From Spirodela intermedia (Eukaryota; Streptophyta; Magnoliopsida; Alismatales; Araceae), in assembly GCA_902729315.2 (NCBI GenBank), contig LR746264.1:9331878-9395877 (forward strand): 64,000 nt of DNA, given 5' to 3'. Both the position numbers and the translations under genes were made by a program. Below are positions 22,676 to 33,277 of this stretch, one piece after another (position 1 is the first letter of the stretch; every line of letters starts with the position of its first letter). The notes beneath the pieces were generated by a model. The model was not told where the DNA came from and made no database searches. It saw nothing but the letters and a program-made list of their open reading frames with translations.

Positions 22676-24120
22676 ATGGAAGCCAAGGATGAGGAGAGGC
22701 CTGTCATAGCGAGACCCGTGGCTTCCAGGCCTTTCAAAAAGTTCAGATCCTTCACCGAATTCCTCACCGACGCCATCCATGCCTCTCCATCAGCTTTGGA
22801 TCCGGAGATGCCTGTTCCGATTAAGCCCAAGATCACGAGATTGACGACTTCAGCAACATGTTCATCAGTTGAAGATTTCCTATCCATGGTGAGCTGCAGA
22901 CCCTGACCTGTGTTTTCCCATCCAAAAGGCCATGAGCTTCCTGGGTTTAATGATCTGAGTGGGAAAATATGTCTCAGGACGGAGATTCTGCTTCAACGAT
23001 GCCTGATTCCTGCGATTACTCTGTCAGACCCTCGAGATCAGATGGAAATCTCAGCATCATACACAAGCCAACAGCAAAGCTCGTCTCAAGGAGCACCGTT
23101 TTCTTGGAGAAAATGGTCTGTGCGATAGTTCTACTAATTTCTTGGAAACATTAGAGAACCAAGTTAAATCTTTTCTTTCTTTCTTTTTTCTTGTAAAGGG
23201 GGATACAAACATCTGTCAGACGATTTCAGAACAGCTTCAATCCCAGATTCATCATCCGGAGAAAAGGAGGCGTCAGCTCCAGTACCCACAAACCTCCATC
23301 GCTGATCAATATCAGGAACCCAAGTTCAACGCGATACGGCAATCAATGGAACCTCCAAAGGATTTTGGGAGAACCCTGGAGGAAGATTTGAAGCCCCAGC
23401 TCTCGATGAACAGCGGGGATCAGATCTCCCATGACGGATACAACTGGAGAAAATACGGGCAGAAACAGGTGAAAGGAAGCGAGTACCCTCGGAGCTACTA
23501 CAAATGTACTCATCCAAGCTGCCCGGTGAAGAAGAAGATCGAGAGATCGCTTAATGGGCAGATAGAAGGGATCATCTACAGAGGTGAGCACAACCACCCC
23601 AAGCCCCAAACTTCCAAACGCTTCCAGTCAACTTCACAAGGGAGATCGGCCTCCGATGGGTACGGGAGAGACGACGGTGCGCAGCCGTTGACCAACGACG
23701 AATCCGAGGGCAGAGTGGAAAGCGCCAGTGAAGTGGGTTGCTCGATAACTGATTCATACAGTGGGAAAGCGTTGACTAATGTTGAACTCACCACCGAACA
23801 AGCGTACAATACCCAGATCGGAACTTCCGAATCTTGTGGATTTGGGCGAGCAGTCTGTGAAGAGGAAGGGCCTGATGAACGCAGTTCGAAGGGAAGGTAC
23901 TCTTCTGGAATCTCACTCTCCTCCCCCTCGAGTATCATCACTTCTAGCTTCGTCCTCAACCTTGGAACTCCCCGTCGCAGAGGAACTACGAAAGCTCTCC
24001 CCGAATCTCACACTGTGGTGCAGACCAGCCCCGAGTCCAGCGCCACGGGGGACGGCTACCAGTGGAGAAAGTACGGCCAGAAGGTCGTCAAGGGAAACCC
24101 ATATCCAAGGTCAACCATTC

Positions 24121-24174
<54 letters not shown>

Positions 24175-24421
24175 AGGTTTGACCTAGAGGAAGCTCGATC
24201 TTATATGAATCTGCGGAACGGTTCGATGCTGCAGGAGCTACTACAAGTGCTCCGCTCCCAAGTGCAACGTCCGGAAGCACGTCGAGAGGGCGTGGGACGA
24301 CCCCAACTCCGTCATCACCACCTACGAGGGGAAGCACAACCACGAGATTCCGGCTACAAACCCTAATCCCGATGGCCCCGAGCAGGAGCCCCTCGCTGCC
24401 ACGAAGAAGCCCAGGCAGTAA
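22676..24421 (+). CDS. Group I WRKY transcription factor (two WRKY domains)
   Basis: Exons: 22676-22888, 22978-23115, 23199-23896, 23981-24109, 24235-24421, giving 454 aa. If the 84-nt stretch 23897-23980 is not spliced the protein has 482 aa; both keep frame. The protein is nuclear and binds W-boxes (TTGACC/T). The N-terminal WRKY domain has WRKYGQK at 200-206, followed by C-X4-C and H-N-H (CTHPSC ... GEHNH). The C-terminal domain has WRKYGQK at 378-384, then CSAPKC ... GKHNH, with the family-typical intron inside the codon of the Arg after NPYP. The N-terminus ([19 protein letters not shown]) and [13 protein letters not shown] are family-specific conserved blocks. The start ATG 22676 begins the conserved [19 protein letters not shown] segment; the frame is open upstream but without an ATG. 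Group I WRKYs often act in defence and stress signalling; the role here is not assigned. Confidence 0.93.
24124..24173 (+). repeat. (CT)25 microsatellite in the last WRKY intron
   Basis: An uninterrupted CT run lies inside the intron that splits the C-terminal WRKY domain, 14 bp after the donor site. Confidence 0.95.
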
Positions 24422-25521
24422 AAACGGGGTTTCCCATCCATCACCAGACTCAAAAACTAGCATCTTTATCTTCTTATTTACGTTGCAGCGCCGTCTTTGT
24501 GGGAGATGACGTCACTTATTGGTGGGGGGGTGGGAGGGGCGGTGCCTCGGGACAACAAGTGCGCCGCCTCGGGTTGCGGCTAGGGCGACGCCGGCGGCTA
24601 CGTGGAAGCGAGAGCAGGTGGCTTCGGTGTCGAGGGAGCAGAGGGAATCTTCATTCTGACCATATTCGATCACGTTCAAGAAATAAGGCACCTGATTCTG
24701 ACACGTGTTAACGCGGCACATGGCCAAAGAGTTACGGTTTAACGGTTTCCGTTTTCTTTGCGCCGCCCCGGCTTGATCGGCGCCGCCGGTCGAGTCCGGT
24801 CCGGTCCGGTCCCATTTCAAATGAATTATATCGATTTTAAAAAAGGGAGTAAAAGGGCAATTTTTTCCTGTGAGGGCCCCGCCCCGCGGGTACGCGAAAG
24901 GGTAACGGCCGATTCAAGCAATCCTCCTGATTGGGCGGGTTTGGTGGGGTAGAGCAGGTGGTGGACTCGGACAAAGAGGCCCAGCAATCGGAGGGCTGCG
25001 GAGAATGGCCGATCAAGTACGCGTCGAATCTCCTCCGTTGGATCGGGATGGGGAGGGGGGGGGGTACTGCTATTTTCACCCCTTGGACACACTTCTCTCC
25101 TCCACGGCTTCTTCTCGATGTAAAAGGCCTTGTGAGAGAGTCCTGGAGGGGTTTAAGGTGACCGGGTGCACGGCAAAAAAGAGGGGGTCAAAATAGTGGT
25201 TTCTCTGATAATACAGAGAACGATCAAAGAATTTCGACAGAACCTAATAGACAGAGAGAGACAGAGAGACGCCGAGAGTGTGTGTGTGAGAGAGAGAGAG
25301 CGAGCGAGAGGAAGAGAGAGAGAGGGAGATGGAGGGAGTTTGCGTCTGATAAGACGTACAGAAAAGGAAACTATTCCCTTCGTTTTTCTTTATTTCCTTC
25401 TCACAAGCTTTCTCCGTCCGTTAAACAGTTCTCGTCGCCGCAACCCTTCCTCCTCCTCCCTCGTCTCAAACCTATCTCCTCAGCAGTGGAATAATCCGTG
25501 GGAACTCGGGGAAGGGGTGAT
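24422..25521 (+). other. Intergenic region and GA-rich leader of the RLCK gene
   Basis: No convincing coding exon was found. Positions 25250-25330 are GA-rich, typical of plant 5' UTRs, and the kinase start follows at 25522. A short upstream ORF lies at 25329-25349. Confidence 0.5.
25329..25349 (+). promoter_or_regulatory. Upstream ORF (6 codons plus stop) before the kinase start
   Basis: ATG at 25329 reads MEGVCV then TGA, 172 bp before the main ATG and downstream of the GA-rich tract, so it probably lies in the leader. Confidence 0.45.
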
Positions 25522-26045
25522 ATGGGTTGCTTCCCCTGCTCCGGGAAATCCAGTGAAAAGCAGGAAAAGAAAAGGGGCGATCAGGCCAAAGCGGCGCAAG
25601 GTATTGAGTCATTACCTATCTATTTTGTTGTGGTTTAATTTGCATCCATCAGTTTTCATTACATTCGCTTCGGTCGCCGCTCCTCGGATCTTGCCAGTAT
25701 ATAGTAGATTTCTAACCTTCTGTTCCCATTCTCTGGTCCGATCATCGTGGATTTGAGGTGACAATTAGGGTTATGCTTGTTTTTCGACTCTTCCCGTCGT
25801 CTGCGATGGGACTTCTTTGGGAAGCCTATTATCGTCGAGGTGAAAACATGGAACCCCGTTTGTCATTTTAATTGCCTCTCCTCATCAAGCGTTTTTTTGG
25901 TAAGGTTGCATCTGGATGTACTTTGTTTCGAATGAAATGACAAGCTCCTGCTGGAACTCTAGCTCCTAATGTTCAGAAGTTCTGTCGAAAAATCTATTGT
26001 CGAAGCCTGGAAAAGTTCTTTTAGAAACGGGTTGCTTCACGATGG

Positions 26046-26093
<48 letters not shown>

Positions 26094-28391
26094 AACAAAT
26101 CATACTATTTTGGTAGCCTACGTCGATTCTCAATCTTGTGGGGATCTGTAAGAAACCCGGTGTAGACCAAGTCCCCAATTTCTGCTTGTTCTAATCCGAT
26201 TACCCTAATTGGCTGCTGGATTAGATAGCGTAGGATTATTTTATTGGTCAACGATGGCTTACTCTTTCTAATCACCAAAAGTGGCGAAGAGACAGAGTAG
26301 ATAGATATTTATATGCGTGTGAGCCAATGTATTTCTATCAATGAAGATGCTAAAGAATCTACTGGGCTGTAATTTGACTGGATTTCCGGTGTGGAGTTAA
26401 ATTCTTTTTCATGAATTTTTGGGTGCCACACTTGAGTTTTCCTTGCGTCAAGTCGGTCAACTTATCCCATTATGTATTCTTATCCACAGAATGAGAACAT
26501 TCAATCCAACTCTCTGAAGGGTAAGCTTTTCTTCTCAGTCTCGATTACTCTAACCCACTCAACAATTTCTTTCTGCATTTATTATGCCCTCTGCCTCTTC
26601 TTCAGTTCCCATCAACCCTAGTTATATCTCGTCTGTGTTTCTCACCCACCGTCTCACTGTGGACAGAGAAACTGGGATCAGCTGCAGCAGTAGGGTTGAA
26701 GAGAGATGGCCCATTGAACAGGTCAGATAGGAAGGAGGCTCCGAGGAGCGGTGAATCTGAACATATTGCTGCTCAGACGTTTACATTCCGTGAGCTAGCA
26801 GCTGCTACGAAGAACTTCAGAGCTGATTGTCTCCTGGGCGAAGGAGGATTTGGTAGAGTTTACAAGGGCAGATTGGAGAGCACCAGTCAGGTTAGCTGAT
26901 GATGATGATGATGATGTCTTCTTTAATGCACATCGATACTGCGTCCCATATTCCCTTGAATATCAATGCCTGTTCATATTACCCTGCATGTTAATGCAAC
27001 CCACATGAACATAAACCTTTCCAAGGGGGAAAAAAGATATGCGAATACAGGCACACTGGGTACAGGTATAACGTCTTGGGAATTTCCATGGACGGGCTGA
27101 TTCAGACAAAGCTGATTCATGGTTATATATACTTTGTGCCGATGATTTGTGACGGTGATTTCATCTTGCTTTCCATTGCAAATTTTATTTATATTTCTCA
27201 CAATTTAGTGAACAAAAAAATTAATGATCTTTAACAAGAAAATAATATATGAAACTGCGTTGTCTTTGTCATAGATTGTGGCTATAAAGCAGCTTGATCG
27301 GAATGGCTTGCAAGGGAACAGGGAATTCCTTGTGGAAGTGTTGATGTTGAGTCTACTTCACCATCCTAATCTCGTCAATCTGATTGGCTACTGTGCCGAT
27401 GGAGATCAGAGGCTTCTGGTCTACGAGTTCATGCCCCTCGGATCTCTGGAAGATCATCTTCATGGTATACAACCCACGCCTCATCACTGGTTATTTGACT
27501 TGGCTTTTCTTATCGAAGGTCTAGAATAACCATGGTGAAGAATTACTCCCTGAAATGTGGTGCATCAAACAGATTTGCCATCCGAGAAGAAAAGGCTAGA
27601 CTGGAACACCCGGATGAAGATTGCTGCTGGCGCTGCTAAGGGTTTGGAGTACTTGCACGATAAGGCCAACCCCCCGGTCATATACCGTGATCTGAAATGC
27701 TCGAACATCTTACTCGGGGAAGGGCATTTCCCCAAGTTATCGGACTTTGGGCTGGCAAAACTTGGCCCGGTTGGAGATAAGACCCATGTTTCCACGAGGG
27801 TCATGGGCACATACGGCTACTGTGCCCCTGAATATGCCATGACGGGGCAGCTGACGCTGAAATCGGATGTCTACAGCTTTGGAGTGGTTCTTCTGGAGAT
27901 TATCACCGGAAGAAAAGCCATCGACAACTCGAGAGCTGCCGGAGAGCACAACCTGGTTGCTTGGGTAGGCCCCCCCTACCCTCCCCATCTTCATCTCCAT
28001 CTCCATCTCCATCTCCATCGTGTAGGTTTCATCCTCTTATGGATTCCACTGGGTTCTCTTTATTTCTGAACTTTGGTCTGATGGAGACCCCCCCTGTCAA
28101 ATCTTGCCTTCTTGGTCGCAGGCCCGACCGTTGTTCAAGGACAGGAGGAAATTTTCCCAGATGGCCGACCCGTCGCTCCGGGGCCAATACCCCGTGAGAT
28201 GCCTCTACCAGGCGCTTGCTGTCGCCGCCATGTGCGTGCAGGAGGATCCCACCATGCGGCCGCTCATCGCCGACGTGGTCACCGCCCTCAGCTACCTCGC
28301 TTCGCAGAAGTACGACTCCGAGGCCCATCCGCCCCAGACTTCTCACCCGGCCATGGCGGGGGGAACTCCCCCTCGGCCATGGAAGGACTGA
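25522..28391 (+). CDS. Receptor-like cytoplasmic kinase, PBL27-like (RLCK VII)
   Basis: Five exons: 25522-25600, 26667-26890, 27275-27464, 27573-27964, 28122-28391; protein 384 aa. The N-terminus MGCFPCSG carries a myristoylation Gly2 with palmitoylatable Cys3 and Cys6, predicting plasma membrane attachment. The kinase domain follows the family-typical [21 protein letters not shown] loop 84-89, VAIK lysine K106, catalytic YRDLKCSN (D204, N209), DFG 222-224, then the [17 protein letters not shown] activation segment and [26 protein letters not shown] kinases relay signals from pattern-recognition receptors (BIK1, PBS1, PBL27) and brassinosteroid receptors. The tail after [10 protein letters not shown] is short and Pro-rich. 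Introns are GT-AG; a 31-bp exon-like segment in intron 1 would break the frame. Confidence 0.95.
26048..26087 (+). repeat. (CT)20 microsatellite in intron 1 of the kinase gene
   Basis: A 40-bp uninterrupted CT run. Confidence 0.95.
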
Positions 28392-29052
28392 AGGAGAAAG
28401 AGGAATGGATGCGGCGGCCATGGCGACCTCCGTGCCACTTACTCTCTGGTCAAGGAGGGACGATCCTCTGTGCCAGATGGATGTCTCGGCCCCTGTGTCT
28501 GCTCCTGGTTATCAGATTTTGCCCCCGTTTTCAGATAACAGGTGCAGCCCGGCATTTTTTCCCCCCTTTTACCAGCAAATGTCCAAAGATTATTCGTTTT
28601 CTTCTCCTCCGCTGTAAATCCGAGTTGGGTTCCTTGTATTTACCTGCCATTTAATCAGACCTTGCTGCAATTAATCCTTTTTTTCCTGCTTGAATTATTT
28701 ATTAATTTATTAATTTGCCGCGGATAGACCACCCGGTGAAGGGTCCATCCAGAGCGGGATCGGCTGATCCGGCGCCACCCGGCCGGGTTCGTTCGGATCG
28801 GCCAGCCCAAATGGGGCCTTGAGCTTCGGGAGTATCGCGGCCCACTAACCCACGCTCAACAAGACCTGGGCCCCGCTTTGCGTTTAGGCCGGCCCGTTTT
28901 CCGGATCGTGGCTTCTCTTTCGATTTGGTGCCCTATTAGGGAATAAAACCCTTTCTTTCTCTTCCACCGTCAGCCGGCGCGAAGAAACCCCACCGAAAAC
29001 CTGCGGGGGAGGTGGGGGGAGGGATAGGGGGAGAGGAGGAGGGGGGATCACC
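28392..29052 (+). other. Kinase 3' flank and promoter of the Lys/Glu-rich gene
   Basis: No coding exon was seen. GGCCCA/TGGGCC motifs lie at about 28838-28873, roughly 200 bp upstream of the next start, as in the other promoters of this island. Confidence 0.5.
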
Positions 29053-29775
29053 ATGAAGCCGATCACTGGGACGGTGCTTTCCTCGAAGGTGGTCTCGGTG
29101 AAGAAAGCTGCGTCTATCATGTCCCGTTTCGTGGCGTCGGCGACGGAAGCTCACCAGGACGTCGCGGGGTTCCTCAGGCGCACGTCGGAGGCCTCCGACG
29201 AGCTCGTGGAGTTCCACAGTTCTCTCTTGGCCGGGCATGAGGATTCCGGCATCGGGCTTTTGGAGGAGGTAGGGAAGAAGGCGGAGGAGGAAGAGGAGAC
29301 GAAGAAGGAGAAGAAGGAGAAGAAGAAGAAGAAGGAGAAGAAGGAGAAGAAGGAGAAGAAGGAGAAGGAGAAGAAGGAGAAGGAGAAGAAGGAGAAGGAG
29401 AAGAAGGAGAAGAAGGAGAAGAAGGAGAAGAAAGAGGAGGTGGCTGTAGAAGCAGTTCGGGATCAGGACCATGGGGAGATTGAGGGCAGCGCTCGACCGT
29501 GTGAAGTGTATGAAAACCAGGGATATGTGGATGTTATTGATTCAAAGGTAGACGAGACGAGTAGAAAAAAGAAAAGCAGGCCTGGCAAGGGAATAGAAGG
29601 CGCAGGAGAAAATGTGGTTGAGACGTTAGGACACGAGAGCTATGCCAGTGAGAAAAAGAGGAAGAAGAAGAAGATTACAGATGCGACGGAAGGGGTTGTG
29701 GGGGAAGATAATGGTGTGAGCAGCAGCGAGCGTAGGCAAAAGAAGAAGAGGAAGAAGGAAGAAGACGCGAAATAG
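29053..29775 (+). CDS. Intronless Lys/Glu-rich nuclear-type protein, 240 aa
   Basis: A single open frame. Residues 1-75 are ordinary globular sequence (KPITGTVLSSKVVSVKKAAS, then IMSRFVASATEAHQDVAGFL, then RRTSEASDELVEFHSSLL). This segment resembles a conserved N-terminal block of uncharacterised plant proteins that also end in Lys-rich tails, as far as I can recall. Residues about 77-130 are an uninterrupted run of EKK/EKE repeats, encoded by GAAGAAGGAG-type repeats and probably a single charged helix. The C-terminal third contains three more Lys/Arg clusters (KKRKKKK, RRQKKKRKK) that look like nuclear or nucleolar localisation signals. No enzymatic motif was seen. Length would vary with repeat number. 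Function unknown. Confidence 0.85.
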   Translation: MKPITGTVLSSKVVSVKKAASIMSRFVASATEAHQDVAGFLRRTSEASDELVEFHSSLLAGHEDSGIGLLEEVGKKAEEEEETKKEKKEKKKKKEKKEKKEKKEKEKKEKEKKEKEKKEKKEKKEKKEEVAVEAVRDQDHGEIEGSARPCEVYENQGYVDVIDSKVDETSRKKKSRPGKGIEGAGENVVETLGHESYASEKKRKKKKITDATEGVVGEDNGVSSSERRQKKKRKKEEDAK

Positions 29776-31271
29776 CTGACTGCAGACGGGGTTGAAGACC
29801 AAGTGAAACACCTCCGTTCGAAAAAGAGAAAAGCCAGAGGAGAATCATCACTATTGATCCTCTGGTCGCCCTCGCCTTCCCCATTTTTCTCATTGTTTTC
29901 TTATGATTGGGCTCCACTGTGTTGGGTCGAAAAGTCTTGTGATATCTATTCGATCCATGTCATGTCATAATTTGAACGGAATTGACCGACTGGATCTTGC
30001 GTTTCTTCTTGCTTTAATACGCCTTTTCCTATGTAAGGGCTGATTCTTGTGACACATTTTGGTCTTCTGAAGCTTAAAGGGCCCAATGGCTTCATGGCTG
30101 ATTATGTGACAGCGGATACCATAACTTTAATCAGATGCGTCCATTTACAGAAAGAAAATTATGGGTCCAAAGTATCTGGGGAGTAATTGTTCCAGTCTCG
30201 AAATGCTTCACCCTCCCAATTGCTTTTTCTGTGATCCTAGAATTGCTGCATTGTATCTGATAATTCCTTGTTTTGGCAGTGATGATGCCCCAACCACTTG
30301 ACCTTTGTGATCTGCTCCTCAAAAAAATGAATAGAAAATCTATCATCCTGAGTAGTTTTGTTAATAAGTAAACAAATCCATGGTATGAGAAACAGGTTTA
30401 TTCAGATGTTGCCTGCTGATTAATGCCCTTGATTTCCTGTTGGATGACTATTTCTCCTAAACCCTATATGATTAACCTTCATATAGTTCATTTTTTGGGA
30501 TAATTCCTGTTGGGACTATATAAGCACATAGTTTAAGATCATTTTTCCCCATAAATTATCTCTTTTATTTTTTTTATAGATATCCTTGGAACGAGATTGC
30601 ATAAATACCAATTGAATCTGAAAGTTTGTCATATAACATGCCAAGTTGTGAAGCTCCAGCTTCGATCTTTTAGCACTAATTCCTCTTAAAAAACTATGCT
30701 AGTTCGTATTTAGCATCTCACTGCCTCTGCCTAATTTTCATCATAAACAGTAGTTCTCAGTGTTCTCAGCTGCTTCAGTGATTCCTAGAATTTTTTTCGT
30801 TAGGTCTCAATTGAGATGAAAGAGATATTAGTAACAGAAGCATAGGTCTTGTTTTGTTGATGTCTGCTGATTTATATAGGGCAGATAGGTGATCAAGAAG
30901 CCGACTGGAATCCATGAGGGGCTTGATGATTATCTGGCTGATGAACATCATCATTCCTCTCATTTCTTGCAGAGGTGACAGCTCGGAAGAGGGGAGGGTG
31001 GAACCCTAAAGTTAATTTTATTCATAGCTATTTAGATAATTCCCCTTAGCTTTGACTGCATTTCATCTTGTCAGTATAACCTGGGTGAGAGTACTTTTGT
31101 TCATGAACTGTGCATATTTATTTCCTTTGTTTTTTTCCATATTTATTAAGATTTTTTCTCTGCGATGTTTCTTTTTTTAGAACAAAAATCCTTATATCCT
31201 CTCTCTATCACATTACATACACTCGGGATTACATGCTCCGGGTAAACCCAGAAACCCACCCTGCCAACTCA

Positions 31272-31274
<3 letters not shown>
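29776..31274. other. Gene-free stretch
   Basis: This is AT-richer sequence with stops in all frames and no recognisable exon, element or RNA gene. The first 200-300 bases are probably 3' UTR of the Lys/Glu-rich gene. Confidence 0.5.
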
Positions 31275-31319
<45 letters not shown>

Positions 31320-31412
31320 TTCTGCACCCAACTCCCTCCCTCTCTCCCTCTCTCTCTCTCGTTTTCTGCACCCAACTCCCTCCCTCTCTCCCTCTCTCTC
31401 TCTCTTTTTCTG
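31275..31412 (+). repeat. CT-rich satellite-like block: (CT)n plus about 50-bp tandem units
   Basis: A (CT)21 run (31275-31316) is followed by two and a half copies of a unit made of GTTTTCTGCACCCAACTCCC followed by CT-rich sequence. Open frames here are Leu/Ser or Arg/Glu repeats with no meaning. Confidence 0.9.
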
Positions 31413-32021
31413 CACTCAACTCTCCCCAAGGGTTAAAATTTTCTTCTCGTGGACATGAGGATTTTTTTCGGAGTGAGCTTTATTAGTACATTTTTTTGAA
31501 ATGTATATGGTTCTTTACTGGGCTGTCCAGCGGACATTATACTGGTCGGTCAGTTGAAGTTCCTCTACAGGCCCAGAAAGCCCTTCCAGGCCCATCATTC
31601 CCCACCTGGCCAAAAAATCCGACAGTGCCCCGTCGGATCCCGCCTCCCGAGGACTTCAAAACGACATGGCGGATCACGTGCCACCCTCGGCCCACTCTCC
31701 CCGATCCGTGACCCTGCTCGCCGCTGTACAAGACCCCTCCTGACTGATCTACTGTCATTCATCTTCTGCGCCGCTGGGACCATCGCCGGCGGCGGCGGCG
31801 GCGGAGCGGCGCTCGGCCACCTGGGTCTGCTTCTGGGTTCGCCGGAATGAGAACAAGCGGTGTTGGAGGCCAGATCTGTCTTGGTGGCGTCTATAAATTA
31901 CCACTTCACGTACAGGAAACAAAAAACCCGTCTTTGATTTTGAAATACGACACCTCCCCCCCACCGCCGGCATCTCCACCGCCCACCTGCCGGCACCTGC
32001 AACCTTTCATTACCTCACCAC

Positions 32022-32023
<2 letters not shown>

Positions 32024-32052
<29 letters not shown>
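32024..32052 (+). repeat. (CT)n microsatellite in the probable 5' leader of the coiled-coil gene
   Basis: About 29 bp of CT, 300 bp upstream of the start codon at 32352, ending in CTACAG, which could serve as a splice acceptor. Confidence 0.85.
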
Positions 32053-32055
<3 letters not shown>

Positions 32056-32351
32056 AGACATTCTACGTCGTTCATGGCGCTCCTGGGATTGCGGGTGGAT
32101 TTGTGGCAACCTGAGCAGAGAAGCTCCGCGGGGTCGGGGGGTCTCCTGTGATTTTCTTTCCCTGTGATTTTGTGGTTCACTCGGAACCGAAGTTTCTGCT
32201 GCCCATCCCCAAATGTATACTGCGCAGGGCGAGGGCCGAGACCCATGGAGGTGGCTGTTCTTCTCCCCCGCCGCTGGTGATTCCTTTTTTCTGGTCTTCC
32301 TTCTGCTTCCACTGATGGAGCATTCTTCCTTGTGTGTGTGATCTTAGAGGA

Positions 32352-33277
32352 ATGGCCGGCGGAGGGGAGGTCGACGGGAGGAAGACGGTGGAGGGCCTAA
32401 GGGGAAGGCTGCTCGCGGAGAGAGCGGCTTCCAGGGCAGCCAAGGAAGAGGCAGATCTCATGACCAGAAGGGTACCTTTTCCCATCGTTTTCTCGGAGAT
32501 CTTCCTTCCCTTCTTCTTCCTCGATGGCCTGCAGATTGAAGCTGATGCTGCTGATTTCTTTTCCCCCAATTCTCTTCTCCTGCATCTTAATGGTGCGCAG
32601 CTGAGCGAGCTGGAACGAATGCTGGCAATGGAGATCAGAGCCAGGGATAGAGCCGAGAAGTTGCTGAAATGCATCCTGGAAAAGCTGGATCCGTCGAAGG
32701 TCTTTTACCTTTCCGGCCAATCTGTGCCGTCATCGGGGGCCTCTTCCGGCTCTTCGTCCCCGACCTGCTCTCGGAGAATCTCTCCAATTGTGTCGTTCCC
32801 ACCACTCGACGCAGAGAAGAAGAAGGCGGAGGGGCCGCCGGATCTGTCGCTATGGGAGGACCTTCTCGATGGATCCTCAGACGCGACGTCCCCTTGTTCG
32901 ACCTGCCAGTCGAATTACCCAGAGGAGAGGTCATCTTCTCCCGGAACTTCCCGTTCTAGCGGCGAAGAGAACACGGAGCTCGAAGCCTGTCCGAAGTCCA
33001 CCACCACCTTCGACGGCGAAGCCGCCGACGAATCCGGCCGGTGCGTAAGCTTCTCCACCGAAATATTCCTCTGCATCTATCTACAAGATCTTCTTCCAGA
33101 TCCTCGTCATGATCTTAGTCATCTCCTGTATCCACAATCAGGGAAGAACCGCCGGCGGCGGGCAATCTCGCTGCTCCCCAAGTCAACGACGAGGATCGCC
33201 GAGTTGCGTTATCTCCGGCGAGAATTACCGCCGCGTCGGCGGCGAGCTCCGAGCCGACCGCCGCCTGTGCGAGGTAG
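32352..33277 (+). CDS. Plant coiled-coil protein of unknown function, 231 aa
   Basis: Three exons: 32352-32471, 32601-33040, 33142-33277. The first 80 residues form a heptad-rich coiled coil: KTVEGLRGRLLAERAASRAA, then KEEADLMTRR joined across intron 1 to LSELERMLAMEIRARDRAEK. The rest is Ser/Pro/acidic and low in order. The N-terminal block is one I recognise from uncharacterised plant proteins that usually end in another helical segment after a variable linker. Here the frame stops (TAG 33275-33277) in an Ala-rich stretch, so that segment appears to be missing. Intron 1 is 129 nt and open in frame, so retention would still give a continuous protein. The stop overlaps a donor-like AG/GTAGGT, so a further exon is possible, though none was found within 140 bp. 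Function unknown. Confidence 0.75.

Noticed and set aside
28936-29472. Poly-leucine frame on the minus strand resembling a membrane protein
   Set aside because: It is the reverse complement of the GAAGAAGGAG repeat in the Lys/Glu-rich gene.
31110-31436. Ser/Leu-repeat frame across the CT block
   Set aside because: Translation of a microsatellite.
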